A stretch of DNA of 37,893 nucleotides, from NCBI GenBank assembly GCA_012960415.1, contig DUBH01000078.1, forward strand, positions 20,223 to 58,115, written 5' to 3'. A model generated the notes under the pieces. It worked only from the letters and a program-made list of their open reading frames with translations. It had not been told where the DNA came from and made no database searches. Of the stretch, positions 1 through 9,955 are shown piece by piece. The DNA is from Henriciella sp. (GTDB lineage Bacteria > Pseudomonadota > Alphaproteobacteria > Caulobacterales > Hyphomonadaceae). Both the position numbers and the translations under genes were made by a program. Numbering within the stretch: the first letter of the stretch is position 1; the number at the start of each line of letters is the position of its first letter.

Positions 1-847
<847 letters not shown>

Positions 848-848
<1 letters not shown>

Positions 849-2392
849 TAGACAGCCTCCTTTGCAATCGGGCGTGAATGCGTATCAAGGAAAGAGCGGG
901 CGGCGTCAGGTGCTGTAGCCGGGTAATCGCTTCGGAAGTGCCCGCCGCGGCTTTCTTCGCGAGCGAGCGCGGCAGAGGCGATCAGCCGGGACGCCTGAAG
1001 GGCGTGAACAGGGCCATGCGCCTCGATCTGTTCATCGATGGTGGAGACCAGCTCCTGGAGGTCCTTGCCATTGCGCACGACACCACATTTCGACGCCATG
1101 TCGCGGCGAAGCGAGAGAAGGTCGTCAGGGGCAAGTTCATTGGGCACTTCAGCGCGCGACGGGCCGGGATTGCCAAGCTCACTGGCCGAGAGGCGTTCTG
1201 CGATCCGTGCGGCGAAGACGACAGCTTCAAGCAGAGAGTTCGATGCAAGACGGTTTGCGCCATGGGCGCCGGTCGACGCGCACTCGCCGCAGACGGACAG
1301 GCCATCTAGGGAGGAGCGCCCCCAGGTGGAGGAGACCACGCCGCCCATATGATAGTGCGCGGCCGGCGCAACCGGAATGGGGGCCTCACGGGGGTCGATG
1401 CCTGCGGCCATGCAGGCGGCAAAGACGGTCGGGAAATGGGCGGGGAAGGCGTCGCCAACCGCTTCAGTGGCGTCCAGGAATGCGCCGCGGCCTGCCTTGA
1501 TCTCACTGTCGATGGCACGGGCGACCTCGTCGCGAGGCGCAAGTTCTGCCTTCTCATGGTAGCGGGCCATGAACAGCTCGCCCTTGCTATCGCGCAGGAC
1601 CGCGCCTTCACCGCGCAGGGCCTCTGTCGCCAGCGGCGCCGGGTCGAGGCCGACATCCATGGCAGTCGGGTGGAACTGGACGAACTCTGTGTCCGCAACC
1701 AGCGCGCCTGCGCCCCAGGCCATGGCAAGCGCATCGCCGCGCGATTCTGGGGGGTTTGTCGTGACGCGGAAAAGTCCGCCGGACCCGCCCGTACAAAACA
1801 CGGTTTCGCGGGCTGTCATCGGGTTGAGACCCCCCTTGGCGTCGCGCGCGATGACCCCTGCGATATGGCCATTGTCATCCTGCAGCAGGCCGACGGCGCG
1901 GTAAGGCTCGACCAGCTCAATATGGCTGCTGGCCTGAACGGCCGTCGTCAGCGCGCCCATGATAGCCTTGCCAGCAAGGTCACCCGCGACGCGGGCCACA
2001 CGAGGGACTGAGTGCGCCGCCTCCAGTGAAAGCGACAGCGCGCCTTCGGGGGTGCGATCGAAAGGCACGCCAAGCTCAATGAGGTCCAGCACGCGGGCGG
2101 GGCCTTCTTCGGCGATGAGCTGCGCAATCACCGGATCGACGAGACCTGCACCGGCCGCAACCGTGTCTCGGGCATGGGCGTCGGCCGTGTCGAGCGGGTC
2201 GAGGGCCGCTGCAAGCCCGCCTTGTGCCCAGGCAGAAGAGGCCGCCTCGCCCAAAGGGGCGGGTGCAATGACGGTGCATTTTCGAGGGGCAAGACGCAGG
2301 GCGAGGAAAAGGCCCGCCAGACCTGCGCCAACAATCAGAATATCGCGCTCACCAGCCGGTGGGCCGGCTTTCAGCAATCGGATATGCGTCAT
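848..2392 (-). CDS. nadB: L-aspartate oxidase
   Basis: This FAD enzyme oxidises L-aspartate to iminoaspartate, the substrate that NadA condenses with dihydroxyacetone phosphate. The 514-residue protein opens with a dinucleotide-binding motif VGAGLAGLFLALRLAP (about 21-36). It then has SSAWAQGGLAAAL (about 52-64), EALRGEGAVLRD, and the family hallmark AAHYHMGGVVSSTWG followed by GLSVCGECASTGAHGANR and LASNSLLEAVVFA. The C-terminal helical domain characteristic of the family is present. Length matches family members (about 510-540). It starts 20 bp after the second secreted paralogue and ends overlapping nadC by one base, so it is inside the nadA-nadB-nadC operon. Confidence 0.96.
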
Positions 2393-2412
2393 CGTCTAGC
2401 GTCCCCGGCGGC

Positions 2413-2871
2413 TCAAGAAATAGCCCCGTCGGCGCGCTGCCAGACGGCGGGGTAGATGTCGGCGCCAACGAGGACACCGTCCATGCGAGATGCGGACTCG
2501 ATGCGCAGCTGGAAATTGTCCGGCGTGTAGAAGGCGGAAGGTTCGCCCTGAAGGAAATTTCGGATCTCGGAACGCACGGTAAGCACATCCTCCTCGACAG
2601 TGGCGCTGCAGCTCTGTTCGACGACATAGGTGACGTCGATGGCAGGGCAATCCTGACGGGCGGTCAGCTCACATCCATATTCGCCTTCGGTCTCGGTCGG
2701 CATGAGGCGGGCCTGACCATCGAAGGTGCAGGCTTCGTTGAGGTCGGCCTCGAAGACCCATGTTCCGGCGAGGACGGGCTCGGCTATGTGCTGTTCTTCC
2801 TGTCCAAGGGCGGCGGGTCCGGTCGCGAGCGCAAGGGCGCCGATCAGAAGGGCGGCGCGCGTGCGGATCAT
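2413..2871 (-). CDS. Secreted small protein of unknown function, second of two tandem paralogues in the nad operon
   Basis: I do not recognise the family. The 152-residue product begins with a clear Sec signal peptide (MIRTRAALLIGALALATGPAALGQ) and should be periplasmic. The mature part has four cysteines, in EACTFDG, YGCELTARQDC and VEQSC, at the same places as in the upstream neighbour. Shared signatures are G-W-F near the mature N-terminus, CELTA, QSC, RSEI..F, PDNF and RM.G.LV.A, with a C-terminal IS. The four cysteines suggest two disulfides. Its ATG overlaps the upstream stop as ATGA, so the pair is translationally coupled. A lipocalin-like or AprI/Inh-like small beta barrel is possible, but that is only an impression from the W and Cys spacing. 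Confidence 0.85.
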   Translation of the reverse strand: MIRTRAALLIGALALATGPAALGQEEQHIAEPVLAGTWVFEADLNEACTFDGQARLMPTETEGEYGCELTARQDCPAIDVTYVVEQSCSATVEEDVLTVRSEIRNFLQGEPSAFYTPDNFQLRIESASRMDGVLVGADIYPAVWQRADGAIS

Positions 2872-3332
2872 GAAATGCCTTCCTCGGCGCGGATGAACTC
2901 AACCGGCGCGGTCGCGGCTGAGACGAGCGAGCCATACATGCGCCGCGCGTCCTGAACGGTTAGCGCGAAATTGTCGGGCACATACACAAGCCCTTCAGCT
3001 TTCGACTCGACGAACTGCTCAATCTCCGAGCGGATTGAGACCTGATCGTTGAACCGGCGGGCCTTGCAGCTCTGTACCACGACGGAGCGCCCCCACATGG
3101 AGCAGACCTCAACGGCGGTCAGTTCACAATTGTAGAGACCCGCATCGGGGTGAGGCGTCAGGCGCATTGTGCCGGACATGATGCACTGGCCATCGCGGTA
3201 GGGCTTGGTCTGGAAGGTCCAGTTGCCGAGCACATCGCCGGGATCGCTCTTGCCTTCGTCCTGCGCGGTGGCGGCAGGGCCTGCGGCAAGCAGGGCAATC
3301 GTCAGGCAGGCAAGTCGCAGGCGGCTCAGCAT
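2868..3332 (-). CDS. Secreted small protein of unknown function, first of two tandem paralogues in the nad operon
   Basis: Unrecognised family. The 154-residue product has a Sec signal peptide (hydrophobic LACLTIALLAAGPAATAQ, predicted cleavage after AQ). The mature domain contains GNWTFQ, four cysteines in DGQCIMSG, YNCELTAVEVC and VVQSC, then IRSEIEQF, VPDNFALTV and RRMYGSLVSAA, ending in GIS. These align along the full length with the protein encoded next to it. The gene starts 59 bp after the nadA stop and overlaps its paralogue by 4 bp. An intragenomic duplication is the simplest explanation. What secreted proteins do in a cytoplasmic NAD pathway operon is unknown; co-transcription may be incidental. 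Confidence 0.85.
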   Translation of the reverse strand: MLSRLRLACLTIALLAAGPAATAQDEGKSDPGDVLGNWTFQTKPYRDGQCIMSGTMRLTPHPDAGLYNCELTAVEVCSMWGRSVVVQSCKARRFNDQVSIRSEIEQFVESKAEGLVYVPDNFALTVQDARRMYGSLVSAATAPVEFIRAEEGIS

Positions 3333-3391
3333 GGAGGCTCTTTTCGTATCATTCGTCCAGAAAAGACCGCCGAAGCGGCCATTTCAAGGCG

Positions 3392-4540
3392 TCAGGCCGG
3401 CGAAATCACTTCGATCTCACGCGGGGCGAGGCCGGTTTCGAAGGCCAGTGGCTTGTCGGTCTTCGGCAGGGCCAGCATCGCATCGATCGCCGCTTTCGCC
3501 TTCACGCGCATCTCTTCGTCGATCACGACCTCATGCTTCATCTCGATGAGGCAGTCGAGGATGTTCTCGAGCGTGATGCGCTTCATGTGCGGGCAGAGAT
3601 TACATGGGCGCACGAAGTTCACGCCCGGGTTCTCTGCAGCGACATTGTCGCTCATCGAGCACTCGGTGAGAAGAACCACCTTGTTCGGGCTGTTGTCCTG
3701 CACATAGCTGGCAAGTGCCGAGGTTGAGCCTGCAAAGTCTGCAGCCTGCAGCACATCTGGCGGGCATTCCGGGTGGGCCAGGATGACGACGCCCGGATGG
3801 GCTTCGCGCAGCTGGTTCACATCGTCGGCGCTGAAAAGCTCATGCACCTCGCAGGCACCCGGCCATGTGATGATGCGGATATCGGTCTGCGCCGCGACGT
3901 TCTTGGCGAGGTACTGGTCCGGCACGAGGATGACAGTATCGCTGTTCCATTCCTTGGCGATGGCTTCGACCACCTGTGCGGCGTTCGAGCTGGTGCAGGT
4001 GATGTGGCACTCAGCCTTCACGTCGGCGGTCGTGTTTACATAGGTGACGACCGGATAGTCAGGGTAGCGCTGCTTGATCAGGCGCACATCGGCGCCGGTG
4101 ATCGACGCAGCGAGCGAACAGCCGGCTTCAAGGCTCGGGATCAGCACCGTTTTCTCAGGTGCAAGGATCTTGGAGGTTTCAGCCATGAAGTGGACGCCGG
4201 CCTGCACGATGATGTCAGCTTCGACAGCAGCCGCTTCACGGGCGAGCTGAAGGCTATCACCGCGGAAGTCACCGACGAGGCGGAAGATGTCCGGCGTCAT
4301 ATAGTTGTGCGCGAGGATGACCGCGTTCTTCTCTACCTTCAGGCGATTGATTTCTGCCACGAGCGGCGCAATCGCGGGCCATTCCATCGGTGTGATGAAG
4401 TCAGACACGAGCGGGTAGAGATCATCCGTCTTGGCCTTGATCTCATCTGTATAGGCAAGACCGCGCGCTTCCGCTGCGTTCTTCGCGCGGATCGGCGTCG
4501 GGGTGGGGCAACCCGGTCCTGAATCGATCAATCTAGCCAT
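3392..4540 (-). CDS. nadA: Quinolinate synthase A
   Basis: An oxygen-sensitive [4Fe-4S] enzyme that condenses iminoaspartate with dihydroxyacetone phosphate to give quinolinate. The 382-residue protein carries ILAHNYMTPDI (about 75-85), VGDFRGDSLQLAR (about 89-101) and VHFMAETSKILAPEKTVLIP (about 116-135). The three expected cluster ligands are Cys141 in SLEAGCSLA, Cys230 in WPGACEVHE, and Cys313 or Cys316 in RPCNLCPHM. TYVNTTADVKAE and TCTSSNA are also typical. The ATG at 4540 is preceded at about 8 nt by GGAGGA, so the start is well supported. It is the first gene of the nad operon and has a palindrome immediately upstream (4560-4574). Confidence 0.96.
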   Translation of the reverse strand: MARLIDSGPGCPTPTPIRAKNAAEARGLAYTDEIKAKTDDLYPLVSDFITPMEWPAIAPLVAEINRLKVEKNAVILAHNYMTPDIFRLVGDFRGDSLQLAREAAAVEADIIVQAGVHFMAETSKILAPEKTVLIPSLEAGCSLAASITGADVRLIKQRYPDYPVVTYVNTTADVKAECHITCTSSNAAQVVEAIAKEWNSDTVILVPDQYLAKNVAAQTDIRIITWPGACEVHELFSADDVNQLREAHPGVVILAHPECPPDVLQAADFAGSTSALASYVQDNSPNKVVLLTECSMSDNVAAENPGVNFVRPCNLCPHMKRITLENILDCLIEMKHEVVIDEEMRVKAKAAIDAMLALPKTDKPLAFETGLAPREIEVISPA

Positions 4541-4559
4541 ATCGTGTCCTCCACGCTTT

Positions 4560-4574
4560 TGCTCAATATGAGCA
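4560..4574. promoter_or_regulatory. Perfect palindrome upstream of nadA, candidate NAD-pathway repressor operator
   Basis: TGCTCA-ATA-TGAGCA is a perfect inverted repeat with 6-bp arms and a 3-bp spacer, 20 bp before the nadA ATG. It sits where a promoter core or early leader of the nad operon should be. Alphaproteobacterial nad operons are known to be controlled by repressors such as NadQ or NrtR, so an operator function is an inference from position and symmetry. No regulator gene lies in this window. Confidence 0.5.
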
Positions 4575-4779
4575 TTACTTGGTTATGCGTAAGCCGGATT
4601 TCAAGTCTTCCCAGTAGGAAAAGGAGAAATCTAGCCCTGCCCAGCCCTTATAGGCACAGTGAGCAAAAGGCGAATTAGTCCACGCTCCCCGGCATGGCAA
4701 GGCCTATGTCAATTTTGCGACAATCTGGATCAAGGCGGCAAGCGGCCCCAGCTGCCGCAAAAGGCCTGCTCAAAGCCAG

Positions 4780-6645
4780 TCAGTTCTGGAGCTGGCGCTG
4801 GTACCAGGCCTCGACATCGGCTTCGACGAGTTCAAGCTGTCTTGGCCCGCCTGCCAGGATGACCGCATTGAAAGAAGCTTCGTCAAACCTTTCACCGAGC
4901 ACCGCTTCAGCGCGTGTACGCATGTCGAGAATACGATTGCGGCCCGCGAAGTAGGAGACGGCTTGGCCGGGCCAGACGAGGGAGCGAAGCACTTCGCGCT
5001 CCATCTGGCTGCGCGGAAGGCCGGTTGTATCGACCAGATAGTCGACAGTCTGCTGATAGGACCATCCGCGCGAATGAAGCCCGGTATCTGCGACGACGCG
5101 CGCAGCGCGAAACAGGATGGACTGCAGATAACCGAGCCGTCCGAGCGGATCGTCGGCGTAAAGCCCTGCGCTATCTGCGAGGTCTTCGGCATACGTCCCC
5201 CAGCCTTCACCAAAGGGCGGGTCCCAGATCATCTGGCGCAGCAGCGGGTTGCGCGTCTGCGTGGTGAGCGTGCTTTCGGTGTGGTGCCCGGGAACGCCTT
5301 CATGCGCGGCCAGCGTCGGCAAGGCGAAGGCTGGCCATTCCTCGTCATCGCCAAGATTGATCAGGAGGAGGCCCGGGCTGGTGCCGTCCGCCGTGGCGGG
5401 CGTGTAAATTGCGCCGGAATAGGTCGCCTCTTTCAGCGCGGGCATGCGTGCCACGACAAGGCTCTCATTCGGCGCGCCTTCGACCATGCGCGGCAGCGCT
5501 TCTGTGTTTTCTGAAACCGACTGGCGCAGCGTACCCAGGACCTGCGGCCTTGTATCTGCATTGAGCGGGCGGGCTTGGCCGGTTATTTCAGCCAGATAGG
5601 CAAGGCGTTCGCCTACCGACCCGCCAGAGAGGCCCAGCGATTCAAATTGTGCATCCGCCTCGGCATTGATTGCCTCGATGGCGCTTGCCGCCTCCTGGTG
5701 CAGAAATTCGGGATCGACATCCGGCATTGCATAAAAGGCAAGTAGGTCGCGGTAATAGGCTGCGCCATCCTCAAGCGAGGACATGCCAGCGTCCTGCGGC
5801 GCCTGAAGTTTGAGGCGCGCAATCTCATCGGCAAAGTCGATATAGGCCGGAATGACATCATTCAGCATCGTGCGGGCTGCTGCTTCGCGGTAGGTGTTCG
5901 CAGAAGGGCCTGTCTCTGCCGGAAGGCCGCTCACCACATTTCCGAATGTCTGGATCAGGGGGTGGGTTTGGACAGGCTGGCGCGCAAATTCGCGCAGGCT
6001 GGCTTCCAGCTCCTCAAGAATGATGCGTGGGGGGATCACGCCGCTCTTGGCATCCGATAAGAGACGGCGGCGTTCATCGGCCATGACGTCTGGTAGTGCT
6101 GCCAGGCGGGCAAGATAGTCCTCGGCGTCTTCATGCGACCGAAGCGGCTGCGAACTGACGAGAAGATCCGGCACATCGACCCAGGCGCCGCTGATCTGAT
6201 CGACGGCGTAGGGGCGGGCCACGCCGAGCGCGTATCGGCCAAACCCGTAGGCCTCCAGCCGGGTAAGCGCCTCATAATGGCTCGATATGACGTCGAGGTG
6301 GCGGGCAAGTTCACTCTCGGAAGGGATGTCGGGCGTCTGCAGAAGGCGGTTAAGCAGCTCGATCCGCAGCAGGCGCGTGCGTTCGAATCGGGCCTGCGAC
6401 CGGTCATCCAGAACATCGTGAATTGAGGCGCGTGCGCTGGCTTCTTCAAGGCCGAGCCGGGTGGCGGTTTCCGGTGACAGGGCAAGCTCTGCCTGGGCCG
6501 TATCTTCCATCACGCGGTTGATGTCGCGCACTGTGCGTCTTGCGATCCCGTCCTCATTCACCGCCGGTGCGCAGGACGCCACGAGGCTGACCGCTGCGAG
6601 TGCGAAAACTGGACGCATTCTTGCAAGGTTCAGAACTGGTCTCAT
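4780..6645 (-). CDS. DUF885-family lipoprotein, putative secreted metallopeptidase
   Basis: Start chosen at the ATG at 6645 (621 residues): it gives MRPVLNLARMRPVF, then a hydrophobic stretch and the lipobox VASC with the lipidated Cys at residue 25. An ATG at 6618 is the alternative. The frame stays open upstream to 6855, but that would overlap sapC and bury the signal peptide. Members of DUF885 carry a HExxPGHH-like motif, seen here as AAHEGVPGHHTES (about residues 446-458), followed by GEGWGTYAEDL and the C-terminal LVWPGQAVSYFAGR typical of the family. Some relatives are described as carboxypeptidase-like; the substrate is unknown. It is divergent from sapC and lies about 240 bp before nadA on the same strand. 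Confidence 0.88.
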   Translation of the reverse strand: MRPVLNLARMRPVFALAAVSLVASCAPAVNEDGIARRTVRDINRVMEDTAQAELALSPETATRLGLEEASARASIHDVLDDRSQARFERTRLLRIELLNRLLQTPDIPSESELARHLDVISSHYEALTRLEAYGFGRYALGVARPYAVDQISGAWVDVPDLLVSSQPLRSHEDAEDYLARLAALPDVMADERRRLLSDAKSGVIPPRIILEELEASLREFARQPVQTHPLIQTFGNVVSGLPAETGPSANTYREAAARTMLNDVIPAYIDFADEIARLKLQAPQDAGMSSLEDGAAYYRDLLAFYAMPDVDPEFLHQEAASAIEAINAEADAQFESLGLSGGSVGERLAYLAEITGQARPLNADTRPQVLGTLRQSVSENTEALPRMVEGAPNESLVVARMPALKEATYSGAIYTPATADGTSPGLLLINLGDDEEWPAFALPTLAAHEGVPGHHTESTLTTQTRNPLLRQMIWDPPFGEGWGTYAEDLADSAGLYADDPLGRLGYLQSILFRAARVVADTGLHSRGWSYQQTVDYLVDTTGLPRSQMEREVLRSLVWPGQAVSYFAGRNRILDMRTRAEAVLGERFDEASFNAVILAGGPRQLELVEADVEAWYQRQLQN

Positions 6646-6709
6646 AAGGCGTGAAAATCCGCTTTCGATAGGCTGTCGTGAATAGGGCCGGGCAATAGCT
6701 GCTCGGCTG

Positions 6710-6738
6710 TTGTGAGCGTCTGGCTTATCCGGTAAACC
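6710..6738 (+). promoter_or_regulatory. Candidate sigma-70-like promoter for sapC
   Basis: TTGTGA at 6710-6715 and TAAACC at 6733-6738 are separated by 17 bp, about 28 bp before the sapC GTG. The -35 box resembles consensus; the -10 box is weak. The assignment rests on spacing and position only. Confidence 0.35.
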
Positions 6739-6765
6739 GCGCCGGTCAATCAATGGAGTGTTCCC

Positions 6766-7590
6766 GTGGCAAATTCCCAGCCTGCCCAACCCAATGCCCT
6801 CAGCGGACAAGTGCTGTTCTACACCAATCCCCAGCCGCTCAATGCTGAGAATCATGCCGGCCTCGGTATCAAGCCGATCGAAAAGCCATTCTCATTTCTT
6901 GGCAAGGCGCATGCTGTTCCGCTCACAGTGAACGAGTTTGGTCTGGCTTCCACCTCCTACCCGATCATCTTCGTCGGCAAAGACAAGATGCCAATCGGTG
7001 CCATGGGTGTCCGTGACAATGAGAATCTCTACGTTAAAGACGGCACGGTTGATCCAGATTTCTACATTCCGGCATTTGCCCGTCGCTATCCGTTCGTGTT
7101 CGCGAACGATTCTTCACAAGAGCGCCTCGTCCTCTGTGTCGACCGCGATGCGGCCATGGTTTCGAACAAGCCTGAAATTCCGTTCTTCGTAGATGGCCAG
7201 CCATCGGAGTTCACGACGAATGCGATGAATTTCTGCCGTGACTTCGAAAGCCAGCGTCGCCGCACCGAAGAGTTCGTGAAAGAGATCGACAAGCTCGGCC
7301 TCTTTGCAGAGCGTGAAGCGACCTTCCAGCCGCGCGATAACAGCGGCAACAATATTGGCGATGCACAGGTCGTTGCGAAATATTATGCGATCGACGAGCA
7401 GAAGGTGAACGCTCTTTCCGAAGAGAAGATCGCCGAGCTTCAGCGCAACGGTATGCTTGGTGCCATCCTCGCGCACAACATCTCGCTGCTTAACTGGTCC
7501 CGCGTGATCAACCGCGCCCTGCGTGCGCAGGAAGCAGATGCCGTCCAGCAGCCACAGGGCGGCTCCGACGGCCCAAGCCTCCAGATCTAA
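6766..7590 (+). CDS. SapC family protein
   Basis: The 274-residue product matches the SapC-like family common in Hyphomonadaceae, Caulobacterales and Sphingomonadales. Landmarks are FYTNPQPLNAENHAGLGI near the N-terminus, HAVPLTVNEFGLASTSYPIIF (first 20: HAVPLTVNEFGLASTSYPII), YPFVFANDS, LCVDRDA, and the C-terminal segment LGAILAHNISLLNW. No signal peptide or TM segment is evident, so despite the family name (after a Campylobacter surface-layer secretion protein) it looks soluble. Start is GTG at 6766 with GGAG 7 nt upstream; the nearby ATG at 6753 is out of frame. A strong terminator follows, so it seems to be monocistronic. In relatives SapC genes often sit beside TonB receptors; here the receptor is 6.7 kb away. 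Confidence 0.88.
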   Translation: MANSQPAQPNALSGQVLFYTNPQPLNAENHAGLGIKPIEKPFSFLGKAHAVPLTVNEFGLASTSYPIIFVGKDKMPIGAMGVRDNENLYVKDGTVDPDFYIPAFARRYPFVFANDSSQERLVLCVDRDAAMVSNKPEIPFFVDGQPSEFTTNAMNFCRDFESQRRRTEEFVKEIDKLGLFAEREATFQPRDNSGNNIGDAQVVAKYYAIDEQKVNALSEEKIAELQRNGMLGAILAHNISLLNWSRVINRALRAQEADAVQQPQGGSDGPSLQI

Positions 7591-7634
7591 GCAGATCGGA
7601 AGAAGGCGATTGGCCTTTTGACCCTAATCTCTAG

Positions 7635-7665
7635 AAGGCCGGGCCCGCAAAGGTCCGGCCTTTTT
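7635..7665 (+). terminator. Rho-independent terminator after sapC
   Basis: AAGGCCGG pairs with CCGGCCTT, extended inward by a G-U and two G-C pairs to 11 bp around a CGCAAA loop, followed by a T run (7661-7665). Confidence 0.85.
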
Positions 7666-7771
7666 CGTTACATCTGTCCATCACAACTGCGCGAGAGCGC
7701 TGGCGGGCCGGGGTGATTTGCGACATCCAGCCCTCTGGAAAACTGGTCAGTAAAAGCCGAACTATCAATCC

Positions 7772-9922
7772 ATGATGAAATTCGTCCTTCCGGTGCTTTC
7801 TGCACTTATCGCCGCGCCCGCGCTTGCCCCACCTCAGGCCCAGCCGGTGGATGGTGGCCATGCGCGAGTCGAGCTGATTTCCGAGCGTGAGACGGCCATT
7901 CCGGGCGAAACCGTCTGGTTCGGTCTCAGCTTCGAAATGGATGATGAGTGGCACATCTATTGGAAGAATGCCGGGGACGCAGGCATTCCGCCGCGCGCCT
8001 ACTGGGACGACCAGACCACTGTTGATACCGAAACGATCGGCGAGATCGACTGGCCGCTGCCAGAGCTGCTTCCCGTCGTCGAAGGCGAGATCATGGACTA
8101 TGGCTACAGCGGCGAAGTCGTCCTGCCATTTCCTGTCGAGATTTCTGACGGTGAGACAGGTCCCGTCCGTCTCGGCGGCACGATCGATTACCTCATCTGC
8201 AAGGACATCTGCATTCCCGAGTCCGTTGATGTTGCGGTGACGATGGATGTCGGCCCCGAGCAGGTGCCGGACCGGGAGAATGGTGCACGCATTGCCGACG
8301 CGCTCGCCGATGTTCCGGCGCAGTTTACGGGCGAAACCTCCCTGACCGCAGACGGCGAAAGCTGGATTCTCTCCGCTTCGGGCGGCGAGCTGGCTGGCGT
8401 TTCGGGTGACACACGCTTTTTCCCCGATGGGCACCAGATCGTGCATGCCGCCCCGCAGCCCGTAGAATTCGGCGAACAAGGCATTGCGATTGAGCTGACG
8501 CCTCTGCGTGCAGGAATGCCGGAGGCGCTGACCGGCGTCATTCGTGTGGCTGTGGGCGACGACGAGCCTGTCGCTGTCAGAATATCTGCCAGTGAGGGAG
8601 ATGTTCTCGCTGGCACGAGCGGGCTTGGAAGCTCTGACGGGGCTGCAACCACGGCGGGCGGCGGTGCGGGCGGCCTCGCGTCCAGTTCAGGCGGCGCAGG
8701 CGGCGGGCTCAATTTCTTCATCCTGATCGGCTCGGCACTACTTGGTGGTCTGATCCTCAATCTCATGCCGTGCGTCCTGCCAGTTCTATCGATCAAGGCG
8801 ATTGGCATGGTGCAGGTTGCGGCCAGCGGTGAGCGAAGCGAGCTTCGGAAGCATGGTCTCTGGTACACGGCGGGCGTTCTGATCAGCTTCGCGGCGACCG
8901 GCCTCGCCTTTATCGCGCTCCGCGCGGCGGGCCAGTTCGTCAGCCTTGGCTTTCAGCTTCAGTATCCGGCGGTTGTTGCTGCGCTGGCGCTCATCATGGT
9001 GGTCATCGGTCTCTGGCTGCTTGGTGTCGTGAACTTTGGCACGTCGGTGCAGAATGTGGGTTCCGGTCTCGCCGGGCGGCAGGGCAGTGCAGGGGCATTC
9101 TTTACCGGTGTTCTGGCCGCTGTGGTCGGCGCGCCCTGTGTCGGCCCGTTCGTTGTCGGCGCGCTCGGGGCGGTCCTGAATGAGCCTTGGCCGGTCGTAA
9201 TGGCGGTCTTCCTGATGCTGGGGTTTGGCCTCGCGCTGCCTTTCTTGGTGCTGAGCTATGTGCCGGGGCTGCACAAGTCGCTGCCGAAACCGGGCCTCTG
9301 GATGGAGCGGCTGAAGCAGGCCTTTGCCTTCCCGATGTTCCTGACGGCGGCGTGGCTTGTCACGGTGCTGGGCAATCACCCAGCCGCAGGGGCGACAGCA
9401 TTTGGCGCCGTCATCCTCGCTTTCGGTATCTGGCTCTTGAGTGTTGCACGAGGGCGTCTGCGCTCGGGGCTCATTGCTCTTGGCGCCGGGTTTGCTCTTT
9501 TCGGTATCATCTGGCCGGTCGCGTCCGGCCTGCAGGAGGCGCCAGCGGCAAGCGGGACGGCCGCGTCCTATGCGGCTGCCTATGAGCCAGAGCCGTGGTC
9601 GCCGACGCGCGTCGACGAACTTCTCGGGGAGGGGCGCGGCATCTTTGTGGACTTCACAGCCTCATGGTGCGCGACCTGTCAGGTGAACAAGCGCACCACG
9701 CTGAAGCGCGACGATGTCCTTGAAGCCATGGAAGAGGCGAACGTCACTTTCCTTGTGGCGGACTTCACGCGGCCGAATGATGAGATTTCAGACGAACTCA
9801 AGCGACGTGGAAGTCCGGGCGTTCCGATGTATCTTCTCTATGCGCCTGGTGAGCCGGAGCCGGAGATCCTGCCGACGCTGCTCAATGCAGGCATGTTGAA
9901 GCGCAAGCTTGAAGCTTTTTGA
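7772..9922 (+). CDS. DsbD/ScsB-like protein-disulfide reductase
   Basis: A 716-residue inner-membrane electron relay that takes reducing equivalents from cytoplasmic thioredoxin to periplasmic thiol proteins. Order: signal peptide (about 1-19); N-terminal periplasmic domain with Cys143 and Cys147 (ICKDICIPE); a Gly/Ser-rich linker (about 285-312); eight or so membrane segments (about 313-590) with the paired Cys334 (LMPCVLP) and Cys456 (GAPCVGP); and a C-terminal thioredoxin domain with WCATC (Cys633, Cys636). All six relay cysteines are therefore present. The N-terminal domain with CxxxC resembles ScsB-type proteins more than E. coli DsbD. No convincing Shine-Dalgarno precedes the ATG at 7772; the next codon is also ATG. 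A redoxin gene follows after 33 bp and is a likely client. Confidence 0.9.
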   Translation: MMKFVLPVLSALIAAPALAPPQAQPVDGGHARVELISERETAIPGETVWFGLSFEMDDEWHIYWKNAGDAGIPPRAYWDDQTTVDTETIGEIDWPLPELLPVVEGEIMDYGYSGEVVLPFPVEISDGETGPVRLGGTIDYLICKDICIPESVDVAVTMDVGPEQVPDRENGARIADALADVPAQFTGETSLTADGESWILSASGGELAGVSGDTRFFPDGHQIVHAAPQPVEFGEQGIAIELTPLRAGMPEALTGVIRVAVGDDEPVAVRISASEGDVLAGTSGLGSSDGAATTAGGGAGGLASSSGGAGGGLNFFILIGSALLGGLILNLMPCVLPVLSIKAIGMVQVAASGERSELRKHGLWYTAGVLISFAATGLAFIALRAAGQFVSLGFQLQYPAVVAALALIMVVIGLWLLGVVNFGTSVQNVGSGLAGRQGSAGAFFTGVLAAVVGAPCVGPFVVGALGAVLNEPWPVVMAVFLMLGFGLALPFLVLSYVPGLHKSLPKPGLWMERLKQAFAFPMFLTAAWLVTVLGNHPAAGATAFGAVILAFGIWLLSVARGRLRSGLIALGAGFALFGIIWPVASGLQEAPAASGTAASYAAAYEPEPWSPTRVDELLGEGRGIFVDFTASWCATCQVNKRTTLKRDDVLEAMEEANVTFLVADFTRPNDEISDELKRRGSPGVPMYLLYAPGEPEPEILPTLLNAGMLKRKLEAF

Positions 9923-9955
9923 TATTGCATCTGCCTACCCAGAAAGGATGACGTC

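Noticed and set aside
1349-2011. Long plus-strand open frames over nadB and similar long antisense frames elsewhere (for example 11623-12897 and 14249-15571 on minus)
   Set aside because: They are mirror frames of well-identified genes, common in GC-rich DNA, and carry no recognisable domain.
2262-2278. Two GGTGCA (TGCACC on the other strand) 11 bp apart
   Set aside because: Only two units, inside the nadB FAD-binding coding region where each base is explained by the protein sequence; no further in-phase copies. Treated as coincidence.
4735-4758. GCGGCA/TGCCGC inverted repeat after the DUF885 gene as a terminator
   Set aside because: Short stem with a 12-nt loop and no T run on the minus strand; too weak to call.
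6646-6855. N-terminal 70-residue extension of the DUF885 protein
   Set aside because: It would overlap the sapC start and place a clear lipoprotein signal peptide in the middle of the protein.
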